Below, in pieces: positions 23,136-35,600 of a stretch of 64,000 nt of DNA. Source of the DNA: Hansfordia pulvinata (taxonomy: Eukaryota; Ascomycota; Sordariomycetes; Xylariales); assembly GCA_006538405.1 (NCBI GenBank), contig BJKQ01000004.1, positions 3,100,001 through 3,164,000 on the forward strand, read 5' to 3'. Position numbers and translations under genes: made by a program. The notes under the pieces are model-generated. The model was given only the letters and a program-made list of their open reading frames with translations, searched no databases and had not been told where the DNA came from. Every line of letters starts with the position of its first letter. Within the stretch, counting starts at the first letter, position 1.

Positions 23136-23610
23136 CTAGAGGAAGTTCCGGAATCCGTAGCCCTCGTTCTCAATGCCACCAACGTAGCTTTTCGGGTCCA
23201 GGCCAGCCTGGCGGGCGGCCTCGTCGTTCCTCGCAAACTTTCTGTTTTCCCAGACTAGATACGTCCGCAGGGAGAGGGCTAATGCCGCGTTGAAGAACAC
23301 TGTGTTGGCGACAGTTTCGAGTCAGCATACTGGATAAAGCCCAGCGAGGCGGAGAGCGAAGCGCGATTCACGGACAGCAGTTGGGGCGGGGGGGATGGGG
23401 ATATTCGACGTACTGAACGCGGCGCACACCCACATGCCCTCGATGTAGTACGGCTTGTCGCGGGCAGGAAACATGCGGGTTCCCAGCAGCGGGCCGCACT
23501 GGCCGATGATATTCATGAGCGCGACGCCGGCGCCCCTCTTGGAGTCGCTGCCTTGGTTGTTGATGCACCACTGAGGCGTTGTTAGTTGGCTAGAAGGACA
23601 AGAGAGGTCA

Positions 23611-23643
<33 letters not shown>

Positions 23644-24787
23644 TTTATGGACAAAGGAATTCCAGGTGGTCTGGGTTTGCCAAGGGATGATGGACACGGG
23701 AGGAAAGCTCACCGGAGGATGTTGGAAATTGCGGGGAAGACGCCGGCGGCCGCGAGGAAGACGCCAAAGTACCGGACGCCGACAGCCTGTGTTGAGGCTA
23801 GGAGGACGTAGCCAACAGCGGCGATGAGCGAGAGGGCGATGATCATGTAGCCGCGCTGCCGGGTCTTGTCGGCCACCCAGGTTGTGGCAATGCAGACGAG
23901 GAATGCGAGGAAGTAGGGCGGGGCCGTGAGGCCCTGGGCGTTGATGGCCGTGAAGCCCATGCTCTGGAGGATGGCCGGCAGGAAAACGGGCAGGCTGCTG
24001 AATGAGACTGTGGCGCAGTGTAGGTAGGTAGTAGTCCCGTCAGTACCGGCGTTGCCACTTTCAGAGGAGAGGAAGAGGAGAGGAGGGCTACGCCGACCAT
24101 ACATACCGTTGCAGCTGAAATACATCAGGGGCGGGAACCACGTCTTGACGTCCTTGAGCGTCTCGAGAATCTCGGCGAACTTGACGTGGCCGACGCGGTC
24201 CGCGCCGAGGCTGCCCGACTGCTGGATGGCCCTCTCGCGGGCGACGGCCTTCTCCTCGCGGCTGAGGAAGCGGGCCGACTCGGCGGAGTCGGGCAGGTAG
24301 CGGAGGGCCACAAACGCCAGCAGGACGGACGGGATGCCCTCGACGATGAAGAGGAGCCGCCAGTTGGGCAGGGCCGGGTGGCCGGAGGTGATGCCGTAGG
24401 CGAGGGCGCCGGCGAAGGTGGTGGCGAGCGGGGCCGCCGAGAGGAAGATGCCGCAGCGAAGACCGAGCTCGTGCCTCTTGTAGAAGAAGGACAGCAGGTA
24501 GGGGATGCCGGGCCCGTAGGCCGCCTCGGCCAGGGCGAGGAAGAAGCGGCAGGCCATCAGGCCGGACCAGTTGAAGGCCGCGGCTTGCAGCGTCGAGGCC
24601 ACGCCCCTTTTCTGCGGCTCAGCATCCGACGCCGTACGAGCCAGGGGAGAGTCGAGCAAGTGAACAAGACACATACCACACAAAGACACAAGCAAATGCC
24701 CAGAGATGGCTGCGCAGAAAGGTCAGCACACAGCGAAATAATGTAAAGGGGAGCCCGCCTGTCTCGCAGCCTGGAAGGAGAGGAGAG

Positions 24788-24820
<33 letters not shown>

Positions 24821-25575
24821 ACGGTGGCACGAGTTTCCACATCAGAGCCGTCCACTCGAAGATGACTACCACGGGTGTCAGCGTCCCGAACTGCTCGCGA
24901 GTCGCGGTAAGTAAGGGTCAGGCAAGGTGAGGTTGGTTACTGTAGGGGATGTAGAAGATGGTCAATAACCACTGCCGACACTTGGGTTAGCCAGCTGCTG
25001 CGCGCGGGGTTCCCTGCCGTCGCCCGCCTCCTAAGCTCACCTGGTACTGTTCATCGTCGAAGCCGAGATCTTTGCTCCTACACCGCAACGACCCGTTAGC
25101 ACATCCAGAGACCACCGGCACCGGACCACCGTCCCGGCCAGGTGCTGCGGCGCAGCGCCCGGTCATGGGCACGATCGGAAGAGGGAGGCGGCTGCTGGCA
25201 CGTACATGCCGGCCGTCTCGGCATTGCCAATGTTGGAGCGGTCGAGGAACGCGACAAGGTCTGAGAGAGAAAGACGGGTGTCGTCAGTACGAGAGCCAAG
25301 GACGTGGCGACGTGCAATTCCGGCGTCGAGACGACTGCCGTTGCCGTCGCCGTGGCTGAGGGGCACAACTGACACAGAGCCGTCACGAGAGGCACGAGGA
25401 CCATATCTATCTTGCGGACGAGGCGCTTCTCCAGGACCGGGTCGATCTCGGCTGCGGGCTGGCCGCCCTGTCGTGGCGTATCCGACTGCGCTGCCGGGTT
25501 CAGCACGCCAGCGGCCACACCTCCAGCCGGCGCTGGCGCCTGCCCGCCCGTGTCGTCGCCGTCGGTGGCGGCCAT
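23136..25575 (-). CDS. MFS transporter, anion:cation symporter (Dal5/Tna1-like) family, ten exons, one apparent frameshift
   Basis: A twelve-span permease of the fungal family that imports organic anions such as allantoate, nicotinate or small carboxylates. Minus-strand exons: 25374-25575, 25206-25260, 25041-25077, 24941-24971, 24823-24865, 24677-24709, 24107-24606, 23713-24007, 23414-23570 and 23136-23299. Family signatures include LVAFLDRSNIGNA, DEQYQ followed by WLLTIFYIPY, GIPYLLSFFYKRHELGLRCG, and the late NNQGSDSKRGAGVA with GQCGPLLGTRMFP. Exon eight ends ISNIL and must join PW at exon nine. One C is missing at 23713-23715, and with it the sum is 1518 nt, 505 residues. Two introns carry microsatellites: AGCC near 23610-23642 and GA near 24790-24817. 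The substrate is not determinable; proximity to the ring-cleavage genes suggests an aromatic or carboxylic acid. Confidence 0.88.
23610..23642. repeat. (AGCC)n microsatellite in an MFS intron
   Basis: About eight copies of AGCC lie inside the intron between the exons ending 23713 and starting 23570 of the permease gene. Confidence 0.85.
24790..24817. repeat. (GA)n microsatellite in an MFS intron
   Basis: A GA dinucleotide tract of about 28 nt (CT-rich on the coding strand) follows directly on the GTAGGT donor of the fifth intron of the permease gene. Confidence 0.85.
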
Positions 25576-28500
25576 GGCTGACTGGGCCGCCGGGCAGATA
25601 CAAGGCGACGTGCCGCGGTTGTGGGATCGGCTGCGAGGGGCGAGATGTCGCGCGCAAGGCGGCGGCGGGTGGTGCTTCGACGCGCGTGCAATTAAGCTTT
25701 GTGCTGGGGGGTTTGTGGTCCAGCTGCGGCTCTTGAGCATGCATACGATACTTGGCTCCGTCAATACCTGCCTACCCGGGACCTAACTCAGTCGTATTGC
25801 CTTCCAATGATCTGGCAGACTCGGGTGTGTCTCATTTACAAGTATACGGGCCGCCAACCGGCTACGGCGCTCACTTAACCCCCCCAAAAAACCAGAACGC
25901 AGATACACGGAACCTCCGCGCCGGCAGGCGGTCTGCTGTGTGCGCGCGAGCTACTGTGCAATCTCGGCCCTCGTCTCATTCGACTGCCCATCACCCCATG
26001 TGCGAGTACGATACAGTGCACTCGTCGATCTTCCCCACAATCCATCGCCGGCTCCTCCCCATTACGAGTACCACAGAACTTGGCCGTGCGATTGGCGGGC
26101 AGTGCGGGCCTGCTCGGCATTGTCTATCTCGCGCCCGCCCTTATCCCCACGTCTTCACCGTCTTTCGCCGGCTCCCTCGGCAGAGTCACGTGAACCGGTA
26201 CTCGTAACCAACGAGTCATAGGTTGGATGGCATGGCGCCCGAATTGCGGCTGCTTTGGGCAGATGTTTGGAATCCGTCACGACGCCATCACGGCTCCAAC
26301 CGGCGCAAGCAAGCGCGAGACCCGACAACGGAGCGATGAGGGCCGTCAACCACGTCACGTCAAATGCACATCCAATCATTGCCAAAGCACCCGACCAAGT
26401 CCACAGAGCAGGTACGAGTACTCGCAGCAGTCATACGCCTTCACATATCAAACCGTCAAGGAGAGAGACGGCGCACACATGGGACAGTTGATATGAGAGG
26501 ATCGGACGATTAACTCCTGCCTCAGGAGCATATTGATGGACTATAAACAAGATAAATGTGTAAATGTGACCTCTACTGATTCCCGGGTTTTCAGAGAAGT
26601 ACAAAACGACCTCTCAAACCCGGGCGCCCAGCAACGGGTTCATATTTCGTCTCTGCCAGGAGCGAAAACACTCGCACTATTGGATTGAAGCGCGAATGCC
26701 GATATACGTACGAATACATATTTGCTGGCAGGTCAAAGGAACTCGGAAAAGGAAAGAAAGCCTACTGCACCTACCGCAACGGCCCAGCCCGGATGGTCAA
26801 TCCGGCGCGGGCCGACGTGCCCATGAAATGTGTGCCTGTGAGCTGGCCTCAGACAAGGCCGAATGCAACGGCCAGGCTCGCGCGTCTGAAGTGTCCATAT
26901 GAGCGAACCATCAAGCGTCGATGGGTGACAGTGAGCTATGTGAAGGTAACCACTCTACAGAGCTGTTCCTGTGAAGAGACCAGAAGCAGTGCGTGTAGCG
27001 AGGGCTTGCTGAGACATCCTAGGGTTCGAATAGTGTACCGTGTTGTTGTGGTGGTTGTTATCGGTTGAAGAAGAAGCATCCAAGCGTGGGAAAAGGGAAT
27101 GGAAAATCTGCTGTGCTCCCACAGTCATTGCAAGAATTTCCGCCGAGCCAAATAGTGGACTCGTCTGTGGGGTTAGGGCTTCAGAGCCCCTCCAATGGCT
27201 TGGTCCCATGAATGCAGCCATGAATGCAGCCATCAACGCATCCACTCGAGGCTGAGTCCAAAGACCGAGCCTGTTCCCACCTTCGCGCTGTGGTGCATCG
27301 ACGCGGCAATAAAGTCTGTTTGGCCTCGACCACGAGTGCACGCGGAAAGCTGAGCCTCCGGTGCAAGGGTACGAGTAGGGAGAGAGAGAGAGACCAGGAC
27401 CATAATGCAGGGCCTCTGCAAGTCGAACAGATCATGCCGCAAGCAGCTGCGGTGGGCAGGTGGTAATCTTACATATGCGTGATGCGGGGGATACCCCAAG
27501 GGATGCAGGTCGGTTTCTAGAAATTGCCTAGAAAAACCGTGACCCGTTCGTGTGTGGCCAGTGGCAGGGGTAATGGAGCGAATGGATGGGCGCCCAATTT
27601 TCGTCGACATGGCGCTAGGAGCGAGCCGGACTGCTTTCCGGCGAGGGGGAGCAGCCAGGGCGCCTTGAGTGCCGAAAGATTGACAACAAGCGAATGCGCA
27701 TGGACAATAGCGGTGCATGTCGACAAACAGACCTCGCCAGATATCCAAGGTAGCACAACAGCGATTCGAATCGCCACAACATGCAGTATAGCGTTCCATT
27801 TCATGCGGGTGCCAGATGCCACTCACACGAAACGGTCGGCAGACGACCCACTGGGAGAAGGTTAAGAGGATTTAACTCGCACCCGCCGGCCCGTCAGAAT
27901 GGGCAAAGAGCATGAACCATGCAAAAGATGGTGTAGGGCTGGCTGACGACGGCGTGAAATGGTGTATGCAGGGCGCAATATTCGGATATGCATGTCACCG
28001 ACACATGAGCATACCAGCCCAGATCAGGCGTGCTGAGGGTAACGAGCAGTGGGCCACCTTGTGGCCGACCGGAAGCAGCAGGAAGTCATGGTTCCATGGT
28101 GGGAGCAACCCGAACGAGACAAGGTGCACAGCAAGATGACCATGTTTGATCGAGACACCGAGAGCGCCTACTGGGCTGGCGATTGGGCCTCACCCTTATG
28201 GCCAGTGGGTGAGTGAACGGGGAAATGCGGGTGCGGAGGCTGGGAGGGGAGGTGACAGAGAGGTACGCGAGTCCGGTGCAGGCCTGAGGAAAACAAGCTG
28301 GAAGGACGGCTGAGTGCGTGGAGGGCTATGGTGGCTGGCAGGGGCTGACAGGGCCGTCGGTTAGGCTCGTCGGTCAGGACCGAGAGCTGCAAGGCAAGAG
28401 AGGAAGAAATGAGTGCTCTGAAGGGACGTTGGGGGCGGTTGAGCCTGACCGACCCCGGTGGCTGCAGTGGTGTGGCCTGAATAGGCTGGACTGGAGACGG

Positions 28501-31500
28501 GGCTGCACATGACAGCTGGATGCAGACATCTTGGTGTTGCAAATGGCTTGGCCTCCTTTGCTGCTGCTGCTGCTGTCGGTGCCGTTCATGGATGGGATGG
28601 TCGGTGGACCAAAGACAGCGACACTTGAGACAGGCTGGATGGAGGCAAGAGACACGAGGCAGAACGAGGCGCCAAAGGGTAGATACGCGTGAGGGTGGTG
28701 GGCTGGGCTGCTCGGCGGCGCCAGTGGGCGAGTGTGTGGGTGGGTGGGTGGTGGTGGACGAGGGTGGTGGCCGAGAAAGAAAAAATTTGCGTCGAGAGCC
28801 TTGATGCAGTCGCTCAGTGGCCGAAAGCTGGACCGAGCAATGGGCCGGATCGGAGAAAGTGTGCCTCCAATGCTCCGGCGACGCACGGGCCTGCCTGCCA
28901 CCTGCCTCGAGGTCCCCGCATCGGTCCGGTACTCGTACTTGTGAGACTCCTCGCTCACACCACCTGCCACTGCTCCCTTCCATTGCCAGTACATGGATGG
29001 CAGGTCTGTTTCCGTGAGGTGCATGTGGCTCGCCGCTACGACGGGAGTACAACCATCTGGGGATCACGGAGTAACTTTATGGAGGCAGGTGAAAGTAATG
29101 GACGGATGTCTGTAACGGCAACTGCGACTCACGACTCACTTGCATCCAATGTACTCTCATCAAAGAAGGACCGCTCTGGTAGGTACCTACACAGGTAGGC
29201 GCTCTAACAATGATCCGGCCTCCACTGCTCCAGAGGGAGTGCCCGTACCCCTTTGTAGTAGAGAGGTAGGTACCTGATTCTGCTCGGGTTCTGGTCGCGC
29301 TGCACTTGCCTTTGCCATGAACGCCACTTACGCACGCTACTTTGTGCTGTGTCGTTGGTTCTTGACGGCGCCTGCCTTGCCGCCTGCAGTCTCGACCGTC
29401 TTCTACTCGTAACGCATGGAACAAACCCACCTAAAGGCACCCAGGTCGCCGCATATGGACGAGAACCTACCAAGGGACATATTTCATTGTGCCTACATGT
29501 AAGTTAGAATAAGGTATCTGGTTGTTGACGTTGCACTCGCTTGCCAGGTGCCTACCTCCTACCAGGTAACGAACAGGATCCTCCGGCTGTCCCAACGCCG
29601 TCCATGCCCCGCGCCCATCCATGGCCATGGCCACATCTCTCACCCGCCGGATGTTACCGACACCTGTTCAGGGTGCAAAATCTGAGGTGGCATGATCTGC
29701 GAGTCTGCAGCCCGAGCGGCCGAGCATCCCAGCTCGATTGTGGTCTTCATCCGGCAGAGCAACACTCCCACGAGTACCTTCCTTACTTACATATCAGAAC
29801 TGCAATAAGTAATACGTTACTGACTACCTAACCTACGTAGCACTGAGTTCGATTTGCCTCCCACCTCCCAGTACATCGTTCCAGTTGCATGGTGTGAAAG
29901 CCGGGTCCTCGATACGTAGCTCGACCTGCGGTGCTCGTAGTTCTGATCTTCTACCATGTTCGACCGTGATGAACATGTACGAGTGGTATCCCAAGGACGG
30001 ATAGCCTAGTTCAGGAGGAATCAAGACAGCTGCCTGTCAGCGCTGGTGGTTCTCTCCAACGGGGCACTTTGCAGGAGCTGATGCGAGACTCGGCCTGCCG
30101 CTCCATGGTTCCCCATTACTCGTAGTAATCCTCGCCCAGACAGAGTCGCCGCCCACACGACCCAACATGGCATCTCTGCATCACCGAGCACTCATGGATG
30201 TCCGTGGGCATCTCTCAATCTCCTGGCTTGGCTCGAGAACAGTCCGCACCCAAGTCCTCTGCAGCGCCCCTCCCCCTTCTCACTCAGCCCTTCAGCGGGG
30301 CAAACCACGCTAACCCGATGCGCAGCCACATCTTTTGTCTTGGCTTTGATTTGCCTGCTCGTCACTCGGCTGCCCCTCTCCCGGTGAGGCGCGACAGCTG
30401 GTCTGTCTGCCTGCACGGATGGGGAGATGCTCTTGGCTCTTGGCTCTCGCCTCAGGCCTCACTACCCCGAAGAATCCCAGCAAGATCGGGAGCTTCAAGA
30501 TACATACAGGGGGAGAGGGGACCGGGGCGTCAGAGGAAGAATGGAAGAAGGGAAAGACATGCCCCTCCACGTGCTGCATCAACGCTGTTACCTAATTCCA
30601 GGGGTATCATCAAGTTGCCGTCGTACCGTTCATATCAGGAGGCTATCTTGTGTGTATCCTGGTTTGTCCCCAAAGCAGCCCTTGATTCTGCCGATCAGTT
30701 GCCATCGAGTTCTAAAAAAGGCTGGATTTCTACTGCATCCCGAGGTCAAAGCCTTGGCCAGGCCCGTCGAACCCCAAGAGGGCGGTTGCTTGCTGCCAGG
30801 CCAGGCCATGATACCTATCAAGTAGTTGTGCACCCTTGCCGCGAACACTGCCACTCTATCCCTCTCTTTCCTCCCTATCTACGCGGGTAGCACGGCGCTG
30901 ACCGAGTCCGGGAAAGATTTGGGACATGTAAGGTAAGGGAGGTCGGTGGCACGATTTGGGACCCCTTCCAGATGATTCACGCATCTGCATCGCACAACCC
31001 AGTAATCAACCAGTCGACTTGGGGCGGTGATCTAGATTCCGCAATTCATCGCCTCCCCCACCCCCAGTTGGGGTTCTGCTAGTACGGATAATCCGTACGC
31101 ACGTACGCAGCCAGTGTCGTCCATCCGCGGTTGGTGGTTGCTACTCCGAAATCCTGATATCGATACTGGCGAGGACTTTGCAGCTTTGGCTATCGCCCGG
31201 CTTGAGTGAACTGGCTTGCTTGGGTTCGGTGCTGGTAGGCGCTAGGGACAAGAGAGAGAAAGCCAGCGCAGCTGTCGTCATAGGAGCTGCTAGCTCCATC
31301 CCGTGCTTACAACCAGGGGGAAAAATAATCACCGTGCAGTTCTTCGTCCTGCATATGCTCACAATGTCATGGACTTCTGGCTTGCAGGTGACCCGCTAGA
31401 ACAGACATGCAATCCCTATTCGCCGCAGACAGTCCCGTCCCGTCCCGTCTCGTTCGTCAGGAGCTGGTAGGTATCCACCACTCACGACGGGATGGCTTTC

Positions 31501-34500
31501 GGGGGACATCACCCTCAGAAAGCCCATGCCGTATCCCACTGATAGAGGAATATCAAGGACTCATGACCATGACTCGGTGTCCCGTGCCTGCGATCCCAGG
31601 GAGTGACATGGGGGCAAGATTATCTGGAGAAGGCCTGCCACGCCTGTGCGCTCGCTACCCGCTCACCCGCCGTGCCCTCCTCCACCCTTGATCCACGTCC
31701 GCTCTCGACGGGCCGCGCAAGTGATTTACGGAGCATGGCACCGCCTGGCGGGGTTGTTGGTCATGGGACCCATGACCATCCGCAACCACAGAGGTCCAGT
31801 ATGAGTTGTGCTCCAGGTCGACAGCTTACGAGCAAGAGGCCGGGTCGATGCTATTGGGCGCGGAATGACTGCGAACATGCCCAATGACGAAGAGCCCACA
31901 GCCACTAAGACCTGGTGATTTTCTGGAACTTTTCTTGCTTACTGGTGCTTCTTGGCGTGGCGACTCGAGAAAGGGGGGGGGGCTCTTGTGCTGGGTGCGA
32001 TCGCGCGCCAGCCACCGCCTCTTGTGCCCCATGCTCCAAGAAGGACTGGGGCTGGCAGCGTGGGGTTAATCGGCCACACGGGCACCCATTGCGCCCGCTC
32101 TCTCACCACGGCGAATGAGGTGAGCTTGTGCTGGAAAAACGAAAAGAGGACACGCCGACTCCGTACGGGCACGCCCCGCTCGCAACGCCAGCATCGTTTG
32201 GAGACGTGGTCGGTGGCGAAGACCGAAAAAGGTCAACCAAGGGCGCTTGTCGGATCTTGTTGTCCACTAACCTTGGTTCAGGTTAGCTCTCTTCGCCGCT
32301 CCCGTTGGCTCTCGCACGTACTCCGTACGAGTACAGGCTCACAGAATGGCGCACCACGGATAGGTGAGCATGGCCGCCAGTCGGCCATCGTAGTGCGCGG
32401 ATCCCCGTACATGGATTTGTGCTTACCTTGGGGTGCTTGGGTAGCTGCCTCGAAACAACGTTCTCCGTAGAAGACGGCGCTAGCAAGTCTCCATCTTATG
32501 ACTGGGGCATTACGGGCATCTAATAAGAGGGTCAGAACGGGCCGGGTAGTCCCTTTCCAAGTGGCCCTCCCACCCCTGGGTATCCCAGCCAGCACCAGAT
32601 CGGTCGCAGCTAAGCCCTTACGAGAACGCCGATGGTCAGCAGCATCTCTAGCCGTAGAGATGAGAGAAGGGATTGGAGATGTACGCGTGCGGAGCCTACG
32701 GGCAGGCTCTGAGTACGAGTATCAAACCACACTGGGATCGCCGCCGCCGCCTTCGCCGCCTCCGCCGCCTCCGCCGCCGCCTCCTTTGTTGCCTGCGCTG
32801 AAGAAGCAGACGCGCTGAGGCTTGTGATGCTTGCTCGAGGGCAAGCAGGGTTGTCGGCTCCCAAAATGGGGCGCATGCGGGTGAAGAAGAGGTACTCGTA
32901 CGTACGGTAGGTACGCGTACGACTACATGTACACTGGGGAGGTCCGGTTTTGAATGGAAGATCAGGTACCCAGGTACCTACCTGGATGGGAAGGGAGGGT
33001 TCGGCCAGCGTCGACGTTGGCTGACTGGACAGGGTGCGGGACGGCGGGAGTATCCTTTGCGCCAGCGCAACCGCTGGGCCTGATGTCCGATGACAGGGCC
33101 ATCATTGCATCAAGGTGGACGAGGACTTGACGAGATACCCAAGGGTTGGACGCTTCGGCTGGCTCACATCAACCAGCTACAGCCGGGGACAGGAAACGCG
33201 CCGGCTGGTGCACACCACCACCACCACCACCACCGCGGCGCGCCTAAGCGACATCACTCACCTCCACAAACGCGCCGTGAGACACACCGCTGACTGTTCC
33301 GCCTCATTCTCTTGCCCTGATTCACCTAGCTCGCTTCCCCACGTCACTGCCCGCACTCCAGAAAACGGCTCCCGCCCTCCCGCTCTATTCCCACAAGTGG
33401 GCAGATGACGCCCCGGCAATTGACGAAAGATTCTGTGCATGGATGGCGGCATGGGTGCCTCCCTCCTGACTTGGCGACCCTGTGGTTAGGCGATCCCGCG
33501 TTTCGCCTACGGGATACCACAGGCTTTGCCTCGCGTCCAACAACGCAAGCGTCCGCAAGAGGCATGGCCCAATCGCAGCCCGCCGGGCACCCCGCTGCTA
33601 GCACCTGATTTGTGGGATGGAGCTTGGACATGGTGGCGACCTGGTCGTGCTGGTGTGGGTGCGCGTCGGCTTGGGCGGCTCCCTCGACTCTCGCTGACCC
33701 CCTCAGGGCGGCCGCAATGGGCCGGGTCTATGTGGCCGAGTCTCCAGAGCAGAGGTGGGCTCGTCCGTGGTGCCAAAGGCAAGGCGACGGGATCCCCATT
33801 GGCGCCTGGCGCCAAGGATTCCGATGCATGTCCAGCTTGGCCTTGTGTGTCGGTAGCTCGACTCGCTTCCAACAGCCACCGCGCTGTCGCGCCACTGGGA
33901 GGGCCGACGAGACGTGCCCTCGAACTCGCGGAGGGCTAAAAACAAAGCTGGGTAGTGCCAATGTACGAACTAGGCACCGAGCTAGCCCACCTCGCGTCTT
34001 CTGTTTGGCCAGGCTGCCCGACAACCTTGACTTTGCCAACAGAGCACCGTCGCGACACGCCCATGCCGAGGGCCCGCCCCTCTGAAAGGGCGAACCCACC
34101 ACGACCGAAACCTCGTTTTGCACTGGGCCCCTCCTGAGTCTGGGAAGGCTGACCCCAGCAGCGCGCCCAGGCTTGCCAATGGGGGAAGAGGCTCCCTGGG
34201 TTCTCCCGAGCGGGTGGGACTATGGAGCGGCGGCGGTAACGAGTGCGTGAAGGCGTGTGAATGGAAGGGCTGACAGGCCTGAAAGCACAAATAAACAGGG
34301 GCAGACAGGTCACATGCGATGGATGGCGATGGGCCTGGGGGAGGGGGTGGAGATGGGGATGGGAAACTGCGGCGGCAAAGCTGTCGCCAGATTCCAAGGC
34401 TCGTACTGGCTGGCGTACTGGCGCTCGTATACGCGCGTGCGCGCGTGCGCGCTGATCAGCCTGGCCCGTGAGGCCCCGAGAAGCGCCGTGCTCCGTGATG

Positions 34501-35600
34501 CGCCGACCCAAGCTTGGCCATCACCACCCCCGTGCTGCGCGTCGGTGCCAAACCAAGAGCGATCCTTGGGATGCGCAACAAACGTGTCGGCTTGGCTTTC
34601 TGGGCAGGTCGTGCGCCAGCTTAGGTGCTCGGCAAGTCTGCCTGTGGTAGTTTGTCAGGGCACTGGGACTGTGGGGTGGCCGGTCCGCTACAGTGGCTGC
34701 CGGCGTTCATCGCCAGGTAGCTACGCGGCTCGTAGTTGCTTGAATGGTTGCCCGGGGCAGTTGCAGAACCGGATGAGGGCTGTTTCATCGATCGCCCATA
34801 TGGGGTGGGCAACGTAGTGTAGGTGGCTTCCGTGTCATCAGGAGCTGCCTGTGCAGCGACGGGTGTACCTTAGCAAGGGCAGGAACCTCGGGAAGGGGTA
34901 GCGCTGTGTCCAAGGTGGCCATCGGCGGAAGCCTCGTGGGCACGAAAACAAAAGCCGGGTGGCAACAGCTCGCACGTAACCTGGCGGACAAGCTGCTTCC
35001 ATGTACCGTACTGCCGCCACACGAGGTTGGAACCCGCCGACCATCAGCGAGTCTGTTTGTGGGGATACCTTAGGTACCACCTTGCGCATCACACGCATGC
35101 TCCTGTTGTGGCAGCCCGGGCCTGCCCGGCCAGGATCTAGACAAGTACAGCCACTGGAAGTCGATAGGGGGCGAGTCTTGTATCCGTAGCGCAGCCACCC
35201 GGCGAGGGAGCTGCTCGCAGGTACAAGGATGGTTGGCTTGGATGCGGTACTCGAAGCTGCCACCACCACCACCACCAACGCCTACGCTGCAAGTGTCAGT
35301 TTCATTCGCCCCCCCCCCAGGATCCCAGGGCCGTCTGGGCGGGAAGATGTATCTTGCACCCAGCCCATGTGCAAAAGTCCATCCCATGTACGCGTGTTGT
35401 GTACGAGGCGTACGTGAGAGAGGCAGGTACAGCGTATGGGTAGATGGGACTCGAGAGGACTCTTGAGGTTCGGCTCGTCAAGGTATTAAAGGCTCCCGCC
35501 TTCCCTCCGTAAAATGCCACACACCCCCGGGAAGGAGCTCTCTTACTGTTTTCGCGCCAGCACGTCATCAATTGCAGCAAGCTGTTCTGATTTTGTTGCT
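25576..35600. other. Ten-kilobase gene-sparse region
   Basis: I could not support any gene here on either strand. Long frames (for example 28168-29067 minus and 30198-30890 plus) have low-complexity or shuffled-looking composition, no recognisable motif and no coherent splice pattern. The region is rich in short words: TACGAGTA/TACTCGTA at 26063, 26199, 26413, 27370, 28930, 29404, 30117, 32326, 32714 and 32893, plus GGTAGGTA-type words. A 9-bp inverted repeat lies at 26582-26624. It is not AT-rich, so it does not look like classic RIP-degraded repeat DNA. Confidence 0.55.

Noticed and set aside
28168..29067. 299-codon minus-strand open frame in the gene-sparse region
   Set aside because: Pro/Ser/His-rich low-complexity translation, no motif, no splice context; an equally long frame exists antisense in parts.
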